Source: Gemmatimonadota bacterium (GTDB taxonomy: Bacteria > Gemmatimonadota > Gemmatimonadetes > Longimicrobiales > RSA9). From it: 27,526 bases of DNA. Under the pieces are notes generated by a model, which worked only from the letters and a program-made list of their open reading frames with translations, did not search any database and was not told the DNA's origin. Shown one piece after another: positions 22,024 to 27,526 of the stretch. The position numbers and the translations under genes were made by a program. The stretch lies in NCBI GenBank assembly GCA_016207445.1, contig JACQPS010000123.1:1-27526 (forward strand), written 5' to 3'. How positions within the stretch are numbered: position 1 is the first letter of the stretch; the number at the start of each line of letters is the position of its first letter.

Positions 22024-24065
22024 CCCTCCGCCCGCGGCCGCTCCTCCGTCCTCCGATAGCGCTCGAACCAGCTGCGCAAGTACAGCTGTGTGCGCAAGAA
22101 ATTCGAGGGCTTCGACGACGTGCCGTGCCACTCGTCGTTGAAGCGGATCATGGCCGTCGGCACCTTGCGCAGCTTGAGCGCCTGGTAGAACTCCTCCGTC
22201 TGCGAGATGGGCGTGCGCAGGTCGCCCACGCCGGTCATGAGCATGGTCGGCGTCTTCACGTTCCCCACGTACAGGAGCGGCGAGCGGCGCAGGTGCTCGC
22301 TCGGGTCCTCCCACGGCAGCTTCGCGAAGTTGCGGTACCAGCTCACGCCGTCGGTCGTGCCCACGAAGCTGAACCAGTTGATGACGGGGCAATTCGATGA
22401 CGCCGCCGCGAACCGGTCCGTGTGCCCGACGATCCACGCCGTCAGCACGCCGCCGCCGCTGCAGCCGTACACGAACAGGTTCCGCGCATCGACGTACCCG
22501 CGGCCCACCACCGTGTCCACGCCAGCCATCAGGTCGTCGAAGTCTTTGCCCGGGTACGCGTTCTTGATCGCATTGCCGAACGTGGCGCCGTAGCCCGTGC
22601 TGCCGCGCGGGTTCGTGTACAGCACCACGTAGCCGTTGGCCGCGTGCTCCTGCCAGGCGTAGTTGAACCCCACGCCGTACATGGCGTGCGGCCCGCCGTG
22701 GATCGTCAGGATCAGCGGGTACTTCTTCTGTGGATCGAATCCCGGCGGCTTGATGATCCACCCCTGGATCCGGTAGCCGTCCACCGACGGATACCAGACC
22801 TCCTCGACATCGCCCAGTCTGCGGCCCACGAGCAGATCGTCGTTCACGAACGTGATCTGCCGCGGCTCCGGCTTCGACAGCGCGAACGTCACCACGTCGC
22901 GCGGCTTGTGGAAGCTCGTGAGCGTGCCGACCGCGACGCCGCTCCGGCTCACGTCCGTCACGCTCAGCAGATGCGTGCCGCGCGTGACCTGCCGGACCTC
23001 GCCGTCGAGCGAGGCGAAGTAGAGGTTCTGCGTGCCCTCGCTCTGCGCGTTGAAGTAGACGCCGTTGCCGTTCGGCGCCCACTGCAGTCCCTGCGCGGAG
23101 CGGTCCAGGCTCGCCGTGAGCAGCCGCGGGTTCGAGCCGTCCGCGTTCATCACGTACAGCTTCGACTCCACCCAGCTGTCGTCCGTCCAGTCGTATCCGG
23201 TGTACGCGATGAAGCGGCCGTCCGGCGACACGGTCGGGTTCTGATCGGGGCCCTTCCGGTTCGTGAGCTGCCGCACGGCGCCCGTCGACAGATCAGCCGC
23301 GTAGATCTCCGACTCGCGCCACTGGTATTCGCCATCCTTCACCCGCAGCGCATTGAACACGATCGTGCGGCCATCCGGCATCCACGCCGGATTGCTGTGG
23401 TCCCAATCGCCCCAGGTCACGCGCCGGGGCGTGCCGCCATCCGCCGGCACCACGAACACGTGGTAGTAGCCGTTCTCGAAGTAGCCGATGCGATCGCGCC
23501 GGTAGTTGAGCCGCTCTACGATGCGCGGCTCGCGCGTCCACTTGGCGCCTTTCGGCCGCACCCGCATCCGCTCGAGCGCCTCCTCGACCTTCCACGTCTC
23601 CTCGGCCGGCGCGAGCATGCGGAATCCGATGGACTTGCTGTCCGGCGACCAGGCGAGCTGCGACGGCGTCTCCGTCAGCCGTGTGACCTGGCTGACCGCG
23701 CCCTCCGCATCCATCCAGCGCACGAAGATCTGCTCGCCCTCGGGCTCGCCGTCCGCCAGGTAGGCGATGCGCGTGCCGTCCGGCGACCAGCGCGGCGAGG
23801 AGCCGTCCACCAGGAAGCGGTTCCGGCTCCCGTCCGCGTTCATGATCCAGAGCGACGTCTTCCACCGATCGTTCAGCTTGTCGATCCAGCGCCGGGTGTA
23901 GACGATCTGCTTGCCATCCGGGGAGAGCTGGGGGTCCTCGACCTCCTCGAGCTCGAGGTACAAGTCGAGCGTCAGGCGGTCATTGGCCGTCTGCGCCGGG
24001 AGCTGGCCCGCCGCCAGGAGCAGGAGAGCACAAGAAGCGGCACAGGCAAAGGTCGGCGTTCGCAT
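22017..24065 (-). CDS. Secreted S9-family peptidase (prolyl-oligopeptidase/acylaminoacyl-peptidase-like)
   Basis: A 682-aa exported serine peptidase. The signal peptide (about 1-25) ends LPAQ. Residues about 30-420 form a beta-propeller with TolB/PD40-type blades (LSPDGKQIVYTR, WSPDGTRIAYLA, VSPDGRFIAYTG). The C-terminal alpha/beta-hydrolase has HGGPHAMYG and the catalytic triad S536 (YGCSGGG), D615 (GVGDLRTP) and H647 (DEWHGTSSKP). It probably trims oligopeptides in the periplasm. The ATG at 24065 is chosen because the signal peptide begins there; the frame is open further upstream but that part has no recognisable domain. The gene order with the acyltransferase is (-)(-) with a heptamer array between, so co-transcription is possible. 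Confidence 0.95.
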   Translation of the reverse strand: MRTPTFACAASCALLLLAAGQLPAQTANDRLTLDLYLELEEVEDPQLSPDGKQIVYTRRWIDKLNDRWKTSLWIMNADGSRNRFLVDGSSPRWSPDGTRIAYLADGEPEGEQIFVRWMDAEGAVSQVTRLTETPSQLAWSPDSKSIGFRMLAPAEETWKVEEALERMRVRPKGAKWTREPRIVERLNYRRDRIGYFENGYYHVFVVPADGGTPRRVTWGDWDHSNPAWMPDGRTIVFNALRVKDGEYQWRESEIYAADLSTGAVRQLTNRKGPDQNPTVSPDGRFIAYTGYDWTDDSWVESKLYVMNADGSNPRLLTASLDRSAQGLQWAPNGNGVYFNAQSEGTQNLYFASLDGEVRQVTRGTHLLSVTDVSRSGVAVGTLTSFHKPRDVVTFALSKPEPRQITFVNDDLLVGRRLGDVEEVWYPSVDGYRIQGWIIKPPGFDPQKKYPLILTIHGGPHAMYGVGFNYAWQEHAANGYVVLYTNPRGSTGYGATFGNAIKNAYPGKDFDDLMAGVDTVVGRGYVDARNLFVYGCSGGGVLTAWIVGHTDRFAAASSNCPVINWFSFVGTTDGVSWYRNFAKLPWEDPSEHLRRSPLLYVGNVKTPTMLMTGVGDLRTPISQTEEFYQALKLRKVPTAMIRFNDEWHGTSSKPSNFLRTQLYLRSWFERYRRTEERPRAEGQ

Positions 24066-24150
24066 ACGCAGCCCTCTCGCGTGGGGGACTTGATGTAGAC
24101 CGTGCGGTCGAGTGCGGAGTGAGCAAGTTAGTGTCGCGGGTGGACCTGCG

Positions 24151-27120
24151 CTACTCCTGCGCAGGATCGAGCGACGCGGCCTGCTCTCGGCCGGCCCGCA
24201 GCCGCTCGAAGCGCCGTCGAACGTCCTCGACCAGCGGCCGATGCTCGGGGTCGGAGTCCTGCCACAGCTCCAGAAAACGAGTGTAGAAGCGGGCTGCGCT
24301 GGCCGGATCGCCCAGTCGCTCGGCGATCTCGGCCCGGCGCAGCGTTGCCGGAGCCAGGAAGACCAGCTCGTACGGAGACACCTCGCCCAGCGAAGCATAC
24401 CAGGTCAGCGCCTCGGATTCGCGGCCGAGGGCCCGCAGGATCTCCGCGCGCAGGAAGCGCTCGGCGCCCTGCGAGAAGAAGGGGGAGTTGTTGCTATAGT
24501 CGTAGATCGTCTCGTGCCAGCCGGCGTCGAGCCGTCGCAGCGCCGAGCGCAACTCGCCGCGCCGCCAGCTCATCTGCGCGCGCACGCGGTGGGCGAGCGA
24601 GGCCGCGAAGCCGTCCGCACTCCCGCGCTCGAGCTCGTCGGCGTACCGTGACGCCGCCCGACTCTCGCCCAGGCGCGCACTCAGCGCCCCCGCCAGGAAG
24701 AGCCTCAGCTCCGGGTGCACGCCGTCGTGCGCGCGCACGTACAGCCCCGGCGTCTCGCTGGGCGGCACGGCCTCGGCGTTCCACTCCACGAGCGCCGCAC
24801 GAGTCTCGCGCAGCTCCTCCGCGCTCACATCGCGGTGCGGCGCGAGCGCCAGGAACGCGCGGTACTCGAGCGCCCAGGCTGGCAAGAGCGTCGCCAGCGT
24901 GTCGAGCCGCGCGCGTGCGAGGCGCCACTGCCCGCGCGCCCCGGCGAGCTGAGCGAGCATCAGATAGCCCAGCCCCTGGACCTCGGGCGTGCGGCGCGGC
25001 GACACGAGCAGGCGCGCGAGCGCTTCGCCGTCGTGCACGCCGCCCGAATACGTGAGCACGCTGCGGGTGGTGATGATCAGCGTATTGTCGCTTGCGTTCT
25101 CGAGCTCGCCCAGCACGTCACGCTGCTCCGATGCCAGCCGGAGAGCGAACGCGCGCAGGGCGCGCATCTCCAGCGCGCGTTCGCTTTCCGGATTCAGGCG
25201 CGGGACCAGGGCGGTCAGCGAATCCAGAGCGCGGCGGTCTTCCTCGACCGCTGCGATCCGGGCGAGGTGATAGACGGCGGGCGCGTAGTGCGGCTCGAGT
25301 GAGCGCACGCGCTGCCACGCTTCGCGCGACCGCGAGATCGGCCGCCCGCGCAGTGGGCCGTAATGGAACCAGACCTCCCCCAGCTGCATCCAGGCATCGC
25401 TGTCGTCCGGGTACGTGCCGACGATGCCGCGATAGAGCCGTTCGGCCTCGTCGGCGGCGCCGCGGCGCCAGGCGAGAAAGGCGCGCAGCCGACTCTGGTC
25501 GGGCTCGGAGAGCCGGTCCATGTAGCGGACCGCGCGTTCGGCCGCGGCGGCTTGCAGGTCGCCACGGCTGAACCATTCCGCCGCGAGGCTGAGCCGGTAC
25601 CACGCCAGCGCGAACGTGCTGTCCTCGGCGGTGGCGCGCCGGAAGCCGGCCAGCGCGCGGTCGTAGCGGCCGCGTCGCAGCTCGCGTTCGCCTTCCAGAT
25701 ACGCCTTCAAGGCGGCGAGCGAGGCCGTGGTGACCGCTGCCATTCGCACCGTCGGCCCGGCAGAAGCGCCCACTTGCTGCGCCAGGAGCTGTGCGGCCAG
25801 GCCGTCCACGAGTCGGAACAGCTCGTGGGATTCGCCCTCCACCGCCGCGCGTCCCCTGGGCCGCTCACCGGCACGCGCGTCGTAGAGGGCGGCGTTGACG
25901 CGCACGCGGCCGCCCGCGGCGACCACGTCGCCCAGAATATAGAGCCCGGCGTCGAACCGGCGGGCGAGAGCGCGCGCCGCTTCCGGCCCGATCGGCTCGT
26001 CCGAGCCGGAGTCCAGCGAGCCGAGGACGGCCGCCGGATCCACCGCGCGCAGCTCGGCCGCGCCGTCCAGCCCCGCCGACAGGAGGCTCGCGATGCCTTC
26101 GCCGAGATACTCCAGTGCCGGATCGCCGCGCACCGCAAAGGGCAGTACGGCCACCACGGTCGGAGCCGGCACGGCCGGTGCTTCCGCGTTGCGTTGCAGA
26201 AGGGTCCGACCCGCGACCAGCGCCGCGATCGCGCTCACGCCCGCCGCGGCCGCAAGGGTCCCGGGCCGACGCCAGCCGGCCCGAATGCGCGCGCGCGCGG
26301 ACAGCGCCGAGGGCGGCCGCTCGGCCGGTTCTTCGGCGCGGCTCGGCGGGGTCGCACTGGCAGGCGCGTGGGGCTCGACGCCGGCGGCCTCGGGCGTGCC
26401 GCCGGCCCGGCGGATATCGCCGATCAGCGCGCGCGTCTCGGCCGACGGTTCAAGCTGGTAGTCGCGCGCGAGCCGACGCGCGAACTCCTCGTACGCCGCA
26501 ATCGCGCCGGACCGATCCCCGATACGGTCCAGGAGCTGGAGCGAGCGACGCAGCGCGGCCTCGTCCGCCGGCGCGAGCTCGACCGCACGGCGTGCCCAGG
26601 CCGCCGCGCCGAATACATCCCCGACGCGCTCGTCCTGCATGGCGAGCGACCAGGCGCCGTCCGCCGCCCGTTGCCGCAGGTGGGCGCGTTCGGCCTCGAC
26701 CCAGCGCTCGAATTCGAGTGCCTCCGGGATATAGAAGCCGGATAGGAACTCGCCTGCGTACAGCTCGAGGGCCGCCGCGGCATCTCCGGCCGCGAGCGAT
26801 TCCTCGAAGGCGGTGGCGTCGCACCACAGCCGGTCCGGCGCGGTGGCCAGCTCCTCATCCCCCCGGCCGACCACTACCTCCTCGCCCAGAGAGCGGCGCA
26901 GGTGGTACACGGCTTTCCGCAGCGCCGCGCGCGCATGCTCCTGGTCCAGCTCGGGCCAGAGCAGCGCGAGCAGCGCGTCCCGCCGGTGAAACCCGCGCGG
27001 GCGCGCCGCAGCCAGGTAGCAGAGCAGCGCCGTGCGCTTCGGGTGCACCAGCACGGACGCCAGCTCGGCTCCATCAGGGGCGCGCAGATCCAGGCGGCCG
27101 AACGTGCGGAAAGCGATCAT
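24151..27120 (-). CDS. SARP/BTAD-type regulator with membrane segment, TolB-like domain and TPR tail
   Basis: A 989-aa multidomain regulator. Residues 1-98 form an OmpR-like winged-helix DNA-binding domain (RTFGRLDLRAPDG, ALLCYLAAA, RRDALLALLWPELD). Residues 100-240 are a bacterial transcriptional activator domain (EEFARRLARDYQLEPSAETR). After a Pro/Ala/Glu linker, a single hydrophobic segment (287-308) is followed by a TolB/FlgO-like domain (TVVAVLPFAVRG..EYLGEGIASLL, about 321-460) and then TPR-type helices to the end. This layout predicts cytoplasmic DNA binding with the sensing half across the membrane, although the segment could be buried. The ATG at 27120 lacks a Shine-Dalgarno sequence. 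It is divergent from the gene at 27374, a plausible target. Signal and targets are unknown. Confidence 0.93.
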   Translation of the reverse strand: MIAFRTFGRLDLRAPDGAELASVLVHPKRTALLCYLAAARPRGFHRRDALLALLWPELDQEHARAALRKAVYHLRRSLGEEVVVGRGDEELATAPDRLWCDATAFEESLAAGDAAAALELYAGEFLSGFYIPEALEFERWVEAERAHLRQRAADGAWSLAMQDERVGDVFGAAAWARRAVELAPADEAALRRSLQLLDRIGDRSGAIAAYEEFARRLARDYQLEPSAETRALIGDIRRAGGTPEAAGVEPHAPASATPPSRAEEPAERPPSALSARARIRAGWRRPGTLAAAAGVSAIAALVAGRTLLQRNAEAPAVPAPTVVAVLPFAVRGDPALEYLGEGIASLLSAGLDGAAELRAVDPAAVLGSLDSGSDEPIGPEAARALARRFDAGLYILGDVVAAGGRVRVNAALYDARAGERPRGRAAVEGESHELFRLVDGLAAQLLAQQVGASAGPTVRMAAVTTASLAALKAYLEGERELRRGRYDRALAGFRRATAEDSTFALAWYRLSLAAEWFSRGDLQAAAAERAVRYMDRLSEPDQSRLRAFLAWRRGAADEAERLYRGIVGTYPDDSDAWMQLGEVWFHYGPLRGRPISRSREAWQRVRSLEPHYAPAVYHLARIAAVEEDRRALDSLTALVPRLNPESERALEMRALRAFALRLASEQRDVLGELENASDNTLIITTRSVLTYSGGVHDGEALARLLVSPRRTPEVQGLGYLMLAQLAGARGQWRLARARLDTLATLLPAWALEYRAFLALAPHRDVSAEELRETRAALVEWNAEAVPPSETPGLYVRAHDGVHPELRLFLAGALSARLGESRAASRYADELERGSADGFAASLAHRVRAQMSWRRGELRSALRRLDAGWHETIYDYSNNSPFFSQGAERFLRAEILRALGRESEALTWYASLGEVSPYELVFLAPATLRRAEIAERLGDPASAARFYTRFLELWQDSDPEHRPLVEDVRRRFERLRAGREQAASLDPAQE

Positions 27121-27373
27121 TTGCTGGTGAGGAGAAGGGGCGGCGCGGCGCCGGAAAGCGGGGGGAGGCCGGCGCCGGAACAGGACGGCGTCGCCCTCAC
27201 TGCCAAGCTACCCCCGCCCGCCGGGACCGGCAACCGCCTACCGCCTCGGGGAAGCGGCGCTGCGCAGCGCGTTCCGCCGACGGAACGAAACGGGAACGCC
27301 GCTCCCCTATCCTGGCCGCTTCCAGCGCCGGGCCCGGCCCGGCTTACCCGATACTCTCAGCCTGGAGGATCCC
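27121..27373. other. Divergent intergenic region
   Basis: A gap of 253 bp between the SARP regulator and the secreted-protein gene. It contains GC-rich imperfect palindromes (for example around 27146-27178) and a pair of GGAAC-like motifs near 27283-27297 that resemble ECF -35 elements, but no well-spaced -10 is clear. No gene is seen. Confidence 0.3.
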
Positions 27374-27526
27374 ATGTCACATACGTTGACCCGCGCGGGC
27401 ATGGCGGCCGCCCTGGTGCTCACGGCGGCCGGCACCGCCGCCGCGCAGCAGCCGATGGCCAAGGCCACGCCCGCGGACGGTTACGGCGTCCACGTGACCG
27501 CGCCGCACCTGCACCAGGGGCGTGAG
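27374..27526 (+). CDS. Secreted protein of unknown function, 3' end beyond the window
   Basis: Fifty-one residues are readable. GGAGG lies five bases before the ATG. A classical signal peptide (MSHTLTRAGMAAALVLTAAG, cut probably after TAAAQ) is followed by PADGYGVHVTAPHLHQGRE. The 'GYGVHV-APH' opening reminds me of DUF1264-type exported proteins, but too little is visible to assert it. It is divergent from the SARP regulator. Confidence 0.7.
   Translation, partial: MSHTLTRAGMAAALVLTAAGTAAAQQPMAKATPADGYGVHVTAPHLHQGRE

Noticed and set aside
22017..24398. Longer form of the S9 peptidase starting upstream of 24065
   Set aside because: The extra 111 residues lack domains and overlap the end of the SARP gene. 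The signal peptide begins at 24065.

Overview
The window is GC-rich (about two-thirds G+C by eye) and mostly densely packed. Its gene content resembles Gemmatimonadota or a related soil lineage: a SARP/BTAD regulator with a membrane segment and TPR tail, a DUF5117/DUF4953-type metalloprotease, an S9 peptidase, CHRD lipoproteins, cupredoxins and a COG4299-type acyltransferase. The taxonomic guess rests on gene content only; no rRNA or tRNA gene was seen.

Layout: 1-890 is a 3'-truncated glutamate dehydrogenase (-), followed by a palindromic intergenic element (908-1034). At 1046-3754 lie a patatin-like phospholipase and a membrane-anchored dienelactone-hydrolase-like protein, both (-), separated by inverted hexamer arrays. 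At 3891-5812 is an A+T-richer stretch showing decay: a cupin gene with two apparent frameshifts, then a three-gene cassette (a TIGR04255-like protein lacking an internal block, an overlapping 165-aa protein, and a frameshifted third gene). At 5852-8701 is a three-gene ABC-2 exporter operon (-). At 9014-13229 a (+) run encodes a metalloprotease, a HAD phosphatase, MsrB and a small FloA-like protein. It converges on an AstE/AspA-type secreted hydrolase (-). At 14443-17274 a (+) run encodes a beta-barrel fused to a cupredoxin, a lipoprotein cupredoxin and two CHRD lipoproteins, ending at a hairpin terminator. At 17378-17637 are intergenic repeat arrays, then a PfkB-family kinase (-).

The most notable region is 18769-20676, which I read as an integron gene-cassette array without an integrase in the window. 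Four attC-like sites enclose three cassettes, all reading (-): a protein with a HEPN-like R-x4-H motif, a DUF433/DUF5615 antitoxin-toxin pair, and a small protein with a PD-(D/E)xK-like core. Three cassette stop codons lie inside the R'' box of their attC, as is usual in cassettes. Inverted copies of a chromosomal heptamer repeat lie just outside the array on both sides.

Beyond the array are a COG4299/HGSNAT-like acyltransferase, a secreted S9 prolyl-oligopeptidase-like peptidase and a 989-aa SARP-TPR regulator (all -). The window ends in the 5' part of a secreted-protein gene (+). Several intergenic gaps carry short tandem arrays (6, 7 or 14 bp units), three of them arranged as facing inverted arms.
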